Below the pieces are notes generated by a model, which worked only from the letters and a program-made list of their open reading frames with translations, ran no database searches and was not told where the DNA came from. Source: DATLMR01 sp035537555 (GTDB lineage: Bacteria; Acidobacteriota; Blastocatellia; UBA7656). From it: DNA of 23,847 nucleotides. Shown here in pieces: positions 15,483-23,115 of this stretch (position 1 is its first letter; every line of letters starts with the position of its first letter). Where the stretch lies: the NCBI GenBank assembly GCA_035537555.1, contig DATLMR010000149.1, positions 1 to 23,847 of the forward strand, given 5' to 3'. A program made the translations under genes and the position numbers.

Positions 15483-16118
15483 ATGAGAATCACCGAGATT
15501 TACCAGAGCATTCAAGGCGAGTCGAGTTACGCGGGGCTCCCGTGCGTATTCGTGCGGACGACGGGGTGCGATCTTCGCTGCGCCTGGTGCGATTCCGAGT
15601 TTACATTCACGGGCGGCACCACGATGACCGTCGATGAGGTGATCTCGCAGGTCGATGGATTCGATTGCGAGCTGGTCGAGCTTACGGGCGGCGAGCCCCT
15701 GCTCCAGCGCGACATAGACGAGCTTGCCGCCCGCCTCGCCGATGCGGGGCGGACCGTGCTGATAGAGACGGGCGGCCATCGCGATATATCGACTCTAGAC
15801 CCTCGCGTAATTCGCATCATGGATTTGAAGTGCCCCGCTTCCGGCGAGTGCGAGAAGAACCTGTGGGCCAACCTCGATCACCTGCGCCCGGTCGATGAAG
15901 TCAAATTCGTGCTGGCCGACCGCAACGACTACGAGTGGGCGCTTGGGACTATTCGCGCGCGCCACCTGGAAGGGCGCGTGAAGCTGCTGATCTCCTCGGC
16001 CTTCGGCATGCTCGATCCTAAAGAGGTGGTCGATTGGATGCTCGCCGACGGGCTGCGCGCCCGATTTCAACTCCAGCTTCACAAGTACATCTGGCCTCCC
16101 GACTCGCGCCGCGTGTGA
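15483..16118 (+). CDS. queE: 7-carboxy-7-deazaguanine synthase QueE (radical SAM)
   Basis: QueE rearranges 6-carboxytetrahydropterin, the QueD product, to 7-carboxy-7-deazaguanine in the preQ0 pathway. The 211-residue length fits the family. Seen: MRITEIYQSIQGESSYAG at the N-terminus, the 4Fe-4S motif C29-x3-C33-x2-C36 (CDLRCAWC), the radical SAM GGEP-type LTGGEPLLQ (67-75), ETGG (95-98) and the C-terminal LQLHKYIWPP (197-206). The ATG at 15483 starts the conserved N-terminus. The frame stays open to 15294 but there overlaps queD and the tandem repeat. No good ribosome site precedes the ATG. queC and queF are not in the window. The gene converges on the phosphodiesterase gene with 24 bases between stops. 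Confidence 0.95.
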   Translation: MRITEIYQSIQGESSYAGLPCVFVRTTGCDLRCAWCDSEFTFTGGTTMTVDEVISQVDGFDCELVELTGGEPLLQRDIDELAARLADAGRTVLIETGGHRDISTLDPRVIRIMDLKCPASGECEKNLWANLDHLRPVDEVKFVLADRNDYEWALGTIRARHLEGRVKLLISSAFGMLDPKEVVDWMLADGLRARFQLQLHKYIWPPDSRRV

Positions 16119-16142
16119 GCAGGCGCACGCGCTCCCGGGCGC

Positions 16143-18113
16143 TCACTTGAGCCGGAGCGGCGATCTGCCCTGGCTCTGGGCGGGGGCGGGTATGCCCAGG
16201 ATCTCGGCGACGAGGGGGGCGATGTCGATCGCGCGGATGGTCTCTATCAGGCCCGCGGGCTTTATGCGCGGGCCGCGAGCTATGAAGCTTGCGAGCATCT
16301 CGGGCCGTGTCGACAGGAAGCCGTGCTGCCCGTTCGGCACGCGCGCGCGCACGATCACATCGCCGATCAGAGCGTCGGAAGCCGCGTACCCGGGGGCAAG
16401 CTCGAAGTACAGGTCGCCGCCCGCCGGGCCTCCGATGCCGAGAGGGGCCGAGGCCTCTCCGGGCCTGAAGAAATCGGTGAATACGGCCGCGCCGGTTTCG
16501 GGGTCTTTCACCCGCCACAAAGCCTGCACGGCCCGGTCTATAATCTTCTTCCGGTCTTCGAGCGCCACGGTCCCGTTGCGCCAGTCGGCGGTATTGACGA
16601 GCACGCAGTATTTGAGGTGAACCGCCTGCGTGCGCGCCGTGTCGATGCCCCCTTTGTCATTCACGAACAGCAGCCCCGCGTCGCGCAGGATGAGATTGAT
16701 CTTCACCTCTTTCGCGACGGGCGACATGCCGTGATCGCTTGAGAAGATGATCGAGCCGTCAGGCCCGGCCAGCCTGTCGAGCAGGGCTACGCGCTGGTCG
16801 ATGGCCTGGTAGGCCCATCGACGGAAGTCCTGTATGCGCCGCGCGACCCTCTGATCGACGCCCGTGACATCGGGCCGCGCAAGCCCGTACCACGTGTGCT
16901 CCATCTCGTCGGGGTAAGGCGTATAATCGAGCAGCAGGCGCGGCGAATAGTGCTTGACCAGCCATTCCGAATGCCTGTTGTACTGGCGGACTATCAGCTC
17001 GACCGCTTCGAGATAGCGTCGCTCCGCGGCCCCGTCGCCGCCCTCGAAGAGGGTCCTCCCGAACGCCCCGTCGCGATACAGGTACGCCGGACCGTTGCCT
17101 ATGAATCCGCCGGTCTCTTCAAGCATCGAGAGCAGAGACGACGCCGACTCCCGCGTGCCGTCGTAGAGGGCGAGCTCGTGGATGACCGGTTGATAGAGAA
17201 AGAAGTCGCTGCCGTCCTGCGCGAGCTCGAAGAGGCGGAAATAGGCCACGGCCGGCTTTGCCTCCTCCCCCACCGAGAGTATCAGCCCGTCGCTGAAGTA
17301 ACGGGCGAGCCTGCGCCCACGGGGGTAATCGCTCTCCGTCGGAGCCATGGCCACGCGGACGCGGCGGCCCGCGCGGTCGGACGCGACGTACATGGCGTTA
17401 TAGACCCGCTCGGAGCCCTGGTCGGCCACGAGGGCGCCGTGAAAGGTCAGGCTGCCGGTCTTCCACCGAAACGCGCGGACGGGAAGCGCGGAGTAGGGGA
17501 GGGCCGGTCTCCATCCGGCCGGATCTTCGGGAGTGACGTTCGCGGGCCGTATGAACGCGTGCGGCGAGAAAGGCTCCGGCCCGTAGCCGCTCATGAGCAC
17601 GGGCGAGACCGCCGCGTCCGGCGCGGTCACGAAGGGGATGAAGGGGTAATTCTGCGTGCCCTGATGCGAGACGGCCCGCAGCCCGTTACGGGCGGCCGTC
17701 ACCCAGATCGGCTCGGCGTGAAGATTGCGCGAATCGAACCCCGACAGGCGCTCGAAGGCCGTGTGCTCGATACGCGGCAGCATCGGATTGCTCGTCGTGA
17801 TAACTCCGCTGATGTCTCCGTAGGCTCCCGTCCATAGGGCCGCGTGACCGGCGGGCGTGATCGTGGGGAATGATTGAATCGTGCCGCGCGCGGTCACTCC
17901 TCGCGCCGCTATGGACCGGAGGGAGCGCAGCTCGCGGGTCACCGGGTCGTTCGCCCAGATATTATAAGCAAGCCCGTCGAGGCTCGCGTAGACGACCAGG
18001 CCGGGCCGTCCGTTACCCTTTCTGCTCTCGCGAGCCTGGGAGAGTACGGGAGACGCATTGGATGCGAAGGTGATTGCGGCCAGCAGAAGACAGAGCAGGT
18101 TTCTAAACATCAT
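16143..18113 (-). CDS. Secreted alkaline phosphatase-superfamily protein (nucleotide pyrophosphatase/phosphodiesterase type)
   Basis: A 656-residue exported enzyme of the type I phosphodiesterase/nucleotide pyrophosphatase family. A Sec-type signal (about 3-25, ending SPVLSQ) starts the protein. Metal and catalytic sites: D46 in YASLDGLAY, nucleophile T86 in FPTITPAGH, D402 and H406 in PDEMEHTW, D460-H461 in SSDHGMSP, and a late His in NGQHGF. These are the two-zinc ligands of the superfamily. A large insert (about 110-390) lies between the nucleophile and the second metal cluster. The substrate is unknown; phosphodiesters or pyrophosphates outside the cytoplasm are likely. The start is the ATG pair at 18113/18110 right before the signal peptide, without a ribosome site; the frame extends 22 codons further up. 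It follows fabI by 72 bases on the same strand. Confidence 0.88.
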   Translation of the reverse strand: MMFRNLLCLLLAAITFASNASPVLSQARESRKGNGRPGLVVYASLDGLAYNIWANDPVTRELRSLRSIAARGVTARGTIQSFPTITPAGHAALWTGAYGDISGVITTSNPMLPRIEHTAFERLSGFDSRNLHAEPIWVTAARNGLRAVSHQGTQNYPFIPFVTAPDAAVSPVLMSGYGPEPFSPHAFIRPANVTPEDPAGWRPALPYSALPVRAFRWKTGSLTFHGALVADQGSERVYNAMYVASDRAGRRVRVAMAPTESDYPRGRRLARYFSDGLILSVGEEAKPAVAYFRLFELAQDGSDFFLYQPVIHELALYDGTRESASSLLSMLEETGGFIGNGPAYLYRDGAFGRTLFEGGDGAAERRYLEAVELIVRQYNRHSEWLVKHYSPRLLLDYTPYPDEMEHTWYGLARPDVTGVDQRVARRIQDFRRWAYQAIDQRVALLDRLAGPDGSIIFSSDHGMSPVAKEVKINLILRDAGLLFVNDKGGIDTARTQAVHLKYCVLVNTADWRNGTVALEDRKKIIDRAVQALWRVKDPETGAAVFTDFFRPGEASAPLGIGGPAGGDLYFELAPGYAASDALIGDVIVRARVPNGQHGFLSTRPEMLASFIARGPRIKPAGLIETIRAIDIAPLVAEILGIPAPAQSQGRSPLRLK

Positions 18114-18185
18114 GAGTGCAAATTTCGGCGAATCCGGGCAGGGACGAGCTCGGCCCCCGCAATCGAATCTTCGGGCCACTCTTAT

Positions 18186-18953
18186 TCACATCCCCATTAT
18201 GTGATAGCCGCTGTCTACGTGCAGGATCTCTCCCGTGACTCCGCGCGACATGTCCGACAGCAAAAAGAGCGCGGAGTCGGCGACCTCATCCTGATCGACG
18301 TTGCGGCGGAGAGGCGCGTGATTTCGCATGTGTTCCAGGATGATCGTGAAGCCCGAGATGCCCGCCGAGGCGAGCGTTCTCACGGGACCGGCCGAGAGCC
18401 CGTTCACGCGAATGCCGCGCGGGCCGAGGTCGTTGGCCAGGTAGCGGACGCTCATGTCGAGCGCGGCCTTGGCCACGCCCATAATGTTGTAGCGCGGGAT
18501 GACGCGCTCGCCTCCGAGATAGGTGAGCGTCAGGATGCTTCCCTTTCGCCCCTCCATCAACGGGGCGGCGTGTTTGGCGATGGCCGTGAGAGAGTAGACG
18601 CTGATCTCCTGAGCCAGGTGAAAGCCCTCGCGCGAGGTGGTGAGGTACTCGCCGTCGAGGTCTTCCTTCTGCGCGAAGGCGACGCCGTGGACCACGAAGT
18701 CGAGCCCGCCGAAGCCTTCTTTGACCTGCGCGAATACCGACTCTATCTGGTCGTCCTGGGCCACGTCGCACTGCAAGACGAGCGGGTCCTGCAGGGTGGA
18801 CGCAAGCTCGCGCGCGTTCTCTTCGAGCCGCTCGCCCTGGTAGGTGAGGGCGATGCGAGCGCCTTCCTCGGCCGCGCGGCGGGCGATGGCCCAGGCGAGG
18901 CTGCGCTTGTTGGCGACTCCGAAGACTATTCCAGTCTTTCCGTTTAAGAGCAT
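18186..18953 (-). CDS. fabI: Enoyl-ACP reductase FabI (NADH)
   Basis: FabI reduces trans-2-enoyl-ACP in the last step of the type II fatty acid elongation cycle, in the cytoplasm. The 255-residue SDR protein shows the FabI-specific cofactor motif GIVFGVANKRSLAWAIA (8-24), Y145, Y155 and K162 of the Y-x6-K catalytic arrangement in TYLGGERVIPRYNIMGVAK, and GPVRTLASAGI (about 199-209). The start ATG at 18953 follows a GAGGGA ribosome-like site. The residue equivalent to E. coli Gly93 is Ala, as in several Gram-positive FabI proteins, so it says little about inhibitor response. It lies 36 bases after the M28-PDZ gene and 72 before the phosphodiesterase gene, all on the minus strand, so they are probably co-transcribed. 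Confidence 0.96.
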   Translation of the reverse strand: MLLNGKTGIVFGVANKRSLAWAIARRAAEEGARIALTYQGERLEENARELASTLQDPLVLQCDVAQDDQIESVFAQVKEGFGGLDFVVHGVAFAQKEDLDGEYLTTSREGFHLAQEISVYSLTAIAKHAAPLMEGRKGSILTLTYLGGERVIPRYNIMGVAKAALDMSVRYLANDLGPRGIRVNGLSAGPVRTLASAGISGFTIILEHMRNHAPLRRNVDQDEVADSALFLLSDMSRGVTGEILHVDSGYHIMGM

Positions 18954-18989
18954 AAGGTCCCTCGATTCTCTAATGTGATCCGTCGAGCT

Positions 18990-20822
18990 CTATTGCCGCT
19001 TGTCGGGGGTGAGCTTCAAGCTCATCTCTTTCCCGTCGCGGCGTATGAGCACGTCAATCTCTTCGTTCGGGCGAAGCTCTCCGAGCGCGTAAGTGTAGTC
19101 GTAGACATTCTTGACCGGCACGCCGGCGAGCCTGACTATCACGTCACCCGCCTTGAGCCCCGCGCGCTCGGCGGGGCTGCCGGGCCTCACTCCGTCGAGC
19201 TTCATGCCGTCGCTCTGGTCCGAGTAGTTGGGCACGGTGCCGAGGTAGACGCGGAAGCCGCGCCCGGTCGGCCTGGTCTCGGTCTTCACCTTCGTGAAGG
19301 CGATGCGCTGGGGATCGCCCGCGACCGAAAGCACCACTTCGCGCACGAACTCCGCGATCTTTTGCGTCCCCTCCGCGTTGATCTTTTCGGCCGTGTCCGA
19401 GGGCTTGTGGTAATCGCCGTGCGTTCCCGTGAAGAAGAAGAGCACGGGGAGGTCGCGCACGTAAAATGACTGGTGATCGCTCGGCCCGAAGCCGTCCTGC
19501 CCGGTGGAAAGCTTGAAGCCCGCGCCCGCGTTCACCTTGTCGAGCAGGAGCTTCCAGGCGGGCGACGTGCCGACGCCTCCGACGAAGAGCGACTGGTCGC
19601 GGAGCCGTCCGACCATGTCCATATTTATCATCGCGACGGTAGAAGAGAGGGGGACGACGGGGTTTTTCGTGTAAGCGGCCGAGCCGAGCAGCCCGAGCTC
19701 TTCGGCGGAAAAAGCCATGAAGACCACGCTGCGCCCGGGCTTTGAGCTCGCGAGCACGCGGGCAAGCTCAAGCAACGCCGCCGTGCCCGAAGCGTTGTCG
19801 TCGGCCCCGTGATGGATCTGGCCTTCGGGAGTGGCCGCGAGCGATTCGGGGCCGCCGAGCCCGAGGTGATCGTAGTGCGCGCCGATGATGACGTATTCCG
19901 AGGCCATCCGAGCATCGCTTCCGGGAAGGATGCCGATGACGTTCGCGCCCTTGCCTTCGATCTTGACCACGTCGGTCCTGAATTCGACCGACGCACCGGG
20001 AAGCGCGAACGAAGAGGCCTTGGCCTCCGCCGGACTCGCCCCCGAGGGCGCGGCCCCCGCGAGGAGAGAGTCGGCCGTCTTGCCGCCGATGACTACCGCC
20101 GGAATTCCCGCGTCGAGAAAATTGAGGTCGAATCTCAGGCGAGAGAGACTATCGCTCTGAAGCTCCGGCTCATCGCTTATGAAGATGACCCCCCGGGCTC
20201 CTTTCTCGCGGGCCTTGAGGGTCTTGTTCTGGATTTCGAGGCCGGGCGAAACGTGCTCGGCGAAGCGGCCGTGCGGATTGTCTCCGTCGGGGCTGCCGCG
20301 CCGGATCAGCACGATCTTTCCGGTCACGTCGATGCCTTTATAGCTGTCGTACTGGAGCTCGGGCGCGCTGATGCCGTAGCCCGCGTATACGAGCTGGCCG
20401 GAAGCGGGCTCGGGCGAAGAGAAGGCGAGCGGCATGAACTCTTCTTTCACCTTGAGAGCCCGCTCGCCCGTAGCGCCCATCGCGCGGAAGCTGTTGCGCT
20501 CGCCAAGCCGAACGCCTGAGATAAAGGCGAATGATTGGAGGAAGCCCGATGAAGAGGCCGGCTTCAGCTTGTAGCTCCGGAACTGGTCCGCGATGTAGCG
20601 CGCGGCTTCATCCCCGCCCGCGGTCCCCGCGCGCCGGCCCTGCAACTTGTCCGATGCGAGGTACGCGACATGGCGAGAGATCTGCTCGGCCGATACCTTC
20701 GCCGGGTCCGAGGCGGCCCTCCGAAGCCCCGCGCGCGAAGCCGCGACGGTCGGGTAATTCGAAAGCCCTGCCGCCGATACCAGCAGGGCCAGCGAGGCGA
20801 AGATCAGTCCAGCCTTTTTCAT
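18990..20822 (-). CDS. Secreted M28 peptidase with PA insert and C-terminal PDZ domain
   Basis: A 610-residue exported zinc peptidase. A Sec signal (about 4-28) is followed by a PA-like domain (about 130-290), the M28 core and a PDZ domain (about 520-605: DGVRPGSPAERAGLKAGDVIV). Zinc ligands: H316 and D318 (GAHYDHLG), D341 (GADDNASG), E374/E375 (SAEELGLLGS), D402 (NMDMVG) and H472 (YHKPSDT). The PDZ may bind peptide or protein ends and recruit substrates; in this family it is usual for PDZ to follow the peptidase core. The ATG at 20822 is preceded by GGGAG 11 bases up. A near-consensus promoter at 20899-20928 drives it, and fabI follows after 36 bases. It is a different type from the other M28 protein at 9352-10806, which has no PDZ. 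Confidence 0.92.
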   Translation of the reverse strand: MKKAGLIFASLALLVSAAGLSNYPTVAASRAGLRRAASDPAKVSAEQISRHVAYLASDKLQGRRAGTAGGDEAARYIADQFRSYKLKPASSSGFLQSFAFISGVRLGERNSFRAMGATGERALKVKEEFMPLAFSSPEPASGQLVYAGYGISAPELQYDSYKGIDVTGKIVLIRRGSPDGDNPHGRFAEHVSPGLEIQNKTLKAREKGARGVIFISDEPELQSDSLSRLRFDLNFLDAGIPAVVIGGKTADSLLAGAAPSGASPAEAKASSFALPGASVEFRTDVVKIEGKGANVIGILPGSDARMASEYVIIGAHYDHLGLGGPESLAATPEGQIHHGADDNASGTAALLELARVLASSKPGRSVVFMAFSAEELGLLGSAAYTKNPVVPLSSTVAMINMDMVGRLRDQSLFVGGVGTSPAWKLLLDKVNAGAGFKLSTGQDGFGPSDHQSFYVRDLPVLFFFTGTHGDYHKPSDTAEKINAEGTQKIAEFVREVVLSVAGDPQRIAFTKVKTETRPTGRGFRVYLGTVPNYSDQSDGMKLDGVRPGSPAERAGLKAGDVIVRLAGVPVKNVYDYTYALGELRPNEEIDVLIRRDGKEMSLKLTPDKRQ

Positions 20823-20898
20823 AACTCTTTAAGCTCCCGTTTCGCGGTCGTCCGAGCGCAGCGCTTGCCTTGAGGACCTCTGCATTGTGAAAAACTGA

Positions 20899-20928
20899 AT
20901 CATATCTATCGGCGAGAACGAGTGTCAA
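20899..20928 (-). promoter_or_regulatory. Strong sigma-70-type promoter ahead of the M28-PDZ/fabI/phosphodiesterase genes
   Basis: Minus-strand TTGACA (20928-20923, perfect consensus), an 18-base spacer and TATGAT (20904-20899, five of six). It lies about 76 bases ahead of the ATG at 20822. It is the best promoter match I found in the window. Confidence 0.65.
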
Positions 20929-21083
20929 TGAAGGGAGCCTGCCCGCGCTCGCGCCCGTCTCGCGATGAGACCGCCATCGGCCGCTACCTGAGGCCCGCCG
21001 TCACTTTTGCCGGACACTTATGGAACTCTTCGGCGGCCGAGGTGGTTATAGGATCGAGCCCGCGAAATCCTTCAGGAGGCGAT

Positions 21084-22409
21084 ATGCGTAACAGGCAACT
21101 TTCCTGCTTAAGCCGTCTGGTCATCCTGACCGGCGCGGCCTTCTTGATGGCCCCCATCGCTCCGGAAGCCGCCCCGCAGGCGCCACCCGTCGATACCGCC
21201 CTGGCGCACAGGTATTTTCAGGAAGCCGGGGACCTCTGCAAAAAGGACGACGGCAGTCTCTGGGGCGTTTCGCTCTGCGGGCCAATGCTCTTTGTCGATA
21301 GGGCCACTCGCGCGGTGGTCGCGAATCAGGGCGACCGGGAAGGGCACCTCACCAGGGACGGAGAGGTCTTTGTCGGAAAGCTGCCGGAAAGAGTGAACAT
21401 CGCGAACACCGCGACCGACTGGGCCGGAGTCAGGTGGACGATGATTATATGGCCTCTGCCCGAAGACAGGTTCGATCGCGCCGACATGATGGCGCACGAG
21501 CTGTGGCATCGCATCCAGAACGATCTCGGCCTGCCCGGCTCAGGGCCGTCCAACAACCATCTCGACTCTGTCGAAGGGCGCGTGTGGCTACAGCTCGAAT
21601 GGAGGGCGCTTCAAGAAGCCCTGATCGACCGCGGGGAGGCGCGCCGCGCGCACGTCAAGGACGCTCTGACATTTCGGTCCTACCGTCGGCGCCTCTTCCC
21701 CGATGCCGATTCCGAAGAGCGGGCGCTTGAGATGCACGAGGGGCTCGCCGGGTACACGGGAGCGAAGCTCAGCGGGAGGCCCGACATGGCTCGACAGGTT
21801 GCGCGCCGGCTTGCCGAGGCCGAGAAGGCCGATACTTTCGTGCGCTCCTTCGCCTACGCGTCCGGCCCGGCTTACGGAGCCCTGCTCGATGAAACCGGCG
21901 TGAGCTGGCGCAAAGGTCTGAGACCCGAAAATGACCTTGGCCTCATCCTGCGGCAGGCCCTTTCGATCGAGCCGCCTCGGGACCTCAAGGGAGAGGCCGA
22001 GAGGGCTGCTGTGAATTACAGGGGCGGCGCGCTCCGAGCATCTGAAACTGAGCGTGAAGATAAGCGGCGCAGGCTGGTCGCAATGCATAAAGCGAGGCTC
22101 GTCGAAGGGCCTGTTCTGGTCTTGCCCCTCCGAAAGATGCAGATGCAGTTCAATCCCAATAACCTGCAACCGCTGGATTCGCTCGGAACGGTCTATCCCG
22201 ACATAAGGATCGTCGACCTCTGGGGAATCCTGACCGTCTCGAAAGGCGCGCTTATGGGTCCGTCCTTCGATAAGATCCAGGTCCCGGCTCCCGCCGACCC
22301 GGGCGGGCGGACCGTTCAGGGCGACGGCTGGACCCTTGAACTCGAAGCCGGATGGTCCCTGACGCCCGGAGAACGCAAAGGCGATTTCACTCTGAGAAAA
22401 AGCCCTTAG
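21084..22409 (+). CDS. Putative secreted HExxH zinc metallopeptidase, family not recognised
   Basis: A 441-residue protein that I do not recognise as a named family. A Sec-type signal (about 1-31: basic start, hydrophobic 11-25, Ala-rich end) suggests export. HELWH at 138-142 is a HExxH zinc motif in a helical context (DMMAHELWHRIQNDLG). Possible third ligands are E164 in DSVEGRVW or E219 in EMHEGLAGYTG; the latter resembles a gluzincin-type Glu. The last 80 residues look beta-rich. The ATG at 21084 follows AGGAGG by four bases, so the start is well supported; a 54-codon upstream extension is rejected. It is alone on the plus strand, divergent from the M28-PDZ operon and convergent with the small membrane protein. 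Nothing upstream (20929-21083) gives a clear plus-strand promoter. Peptidase activity is an inference from the motif only. Confidence 0.7.
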   Translation: MRNRQLSCLSRLVILTGAAFLMAPIAPEAAPQAPPVDTALAHRYFQEAGDLCKKDDGSLWGVSLCGPMLFVDRATRAVVANQGDREGHLTRDGEVFVGKLPERVNIANTATDWAGVRWTMIIWPLPEDRFDRADMMAHELWHRIQNDLGLPGSGPSNNHLDSVEGRVWLQLEWRALQEALIDRGEARRAHVKDALTFRSYRRRLFPDADSEERALEMHEGLAGYTGAKLSGRPDMARQVARRLAEAEKADTFVRSFAYASGPAYGALLDETGVSWRKGLRPENDLGLILRQALSIEPPRDLKGEAERAAVNYRGGALRASETEREDKRRRLVAMHKARLVEGPVLVLPLRKMQMQFNPNNLQPLDSLGTVYPDIRIVDLWGILTVSKGALMGPSFDKIQVPAPADPGGRTVQGDGWTLELEAGWSLTPGERKGDFTLRKSP

Positions 22410-22465
22410 GCGCGGCCCGGAGCCTCACGCTCTTCGGAAAGTATGATTGTCGATCCCTCTATCTT

Positions 22466-22936
22466 CTATTCAAGCGGTTCGGCCAGAGGGTCAGGCCGCG
22501 CGAATATTCTGGGCGCGCCTGCCATAAGGCCGAGCAGCAACAAGGCGAGAACGGTAGCCGGAGCGCTCGTACCGAACGACGAGCCGAACGGGACCGCGCG
22601 CGCGAGCGAGATGAACTGCGGTATACCCCAGGCGATCAGCAAGGCCCACCACGCCCATTTCTCGCCGCGCCTGTAGGGTACGAGCACCACGAAGATCGAT
22701 AACAGGGCGCACCCGAGCGCCCAGCTTGCGGCGGTCGCCCGCCTGCCACGTATCGCGAGCGCGACCTCCTGGCTCGTCGCGGTCGTAAGCTGTTCGAGAG
22801 AGTAGCTCGCCGTTATGTTATCAGGCCCCCCGCCGTAAGCGGTCCGGATCGAGATCGCGGATATAAGCGCCGCGCTGACCGTCAGCAGCAGCAGAATCAC
22901 CCAGCTTGCCACGAACAACAACTTTGAGACTCTCAT
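22466..22936 (-). CDS. Small four-helix integral membrane protein, unknown function
   Basis: A 156-residue hydrophobic protein without a recognised family. Four likely transmembrane helices lie at about 7-30, 68-88, 93-113 and 124-141. A polar loop (31-67) between helices 1 and 2 probably faces outside, and a basic loop (YRRGEKW, 88-94) probably faces the cytoplasm; both ends would then be cytoplasmic. The ATG at 22936 has a strong ribosome site (GAAGGAGGAG, 3 bases ahead). It is convergent with the HExxH gene (56 bases between stops) and lies downstream of the M20 peptidase on the same strand, after 179 bases with a hairpin. Confidence 0.75.
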   Translation of the reverse strand: MRVSKLLFVASWVILLLLTVSAALISAISIRTAYGGGPDNITASYSLEQLTTATSQEVALAIRGRRATAASWALGCALLSIFVVLVPYRRGEKWAWWALLIAWGIPQFISLARAVPFGSSFGTSAPATVLALLLLGLMAGAPRIFARPDPLAEPLE

Positions 22937-22955
22937 AACTCCTCCTTCGGGAGAT

Positions 22956-22983
22956 GGAGGCCGGGTATTCTCGGCCGGCCTCC
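22956..22983 (-). promoter_or_regulatory. Hairpin in the leader of the membrane protein gene
   Basis: GGAGGCCGG (22956-22964) pairs with CCGGCCTCC (22975-22983), a 9-bp stem with a 10-base loop, just upstream of the GGAGG ribosome site. The CCTCC that ends the 3' arm on the minus strand (22960-22956) could alternatively pair with that ribosome site. No T-tract follows, so it is not an obvious terminator for the M20 gene. Confidence 0.4.
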
Positions 22984-23115
22984 CGGTCCGATTCTGTGAG
23001 GGGCGCGCTTAAAAGGACCGGCGCGCAAAAAGAGGTACGGGCGCGAATCGTTTATACCAGCCCGCATGAGAAAAAGGAATGGCGGGAATCACATATCGCG
23101 AGTGCCGGGAAGGCC

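Noticed and set aside
16115..16146. 6-bp inverted repeat (GTGAGC/GCTCAC) whose arms hold the stop codons of queE and the phosphodiesterase gene, considered as a bidirectional terminator
   Set aside because: The stem is too short for its 20-base loop and there is no T-tract on either side.
16896..18947. Long plus-strand open frames opposite the phosphodiesterase and fabI genes
   Set aside because: Composition is typical of reverse-strand frames in GC-rich DNA, there is no ribosome site, and the minus-strand genes are clearly real.
18186..18953. Triclosan-resistant FabI because the Gly93 equivalent is Ala
   Set aside because: Ala at this position is natural in sensitive FabI proteins such as those of Gram-positives, so it predicts nothing.
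20922..21083. 54-codon upstream extension of the HExxH protein
   Set aside because: The ATG at 21084 has AGGAGG four bases ahead and starts a clean signal peptide, while the extension would bury it and overlaps the opposite promoter.
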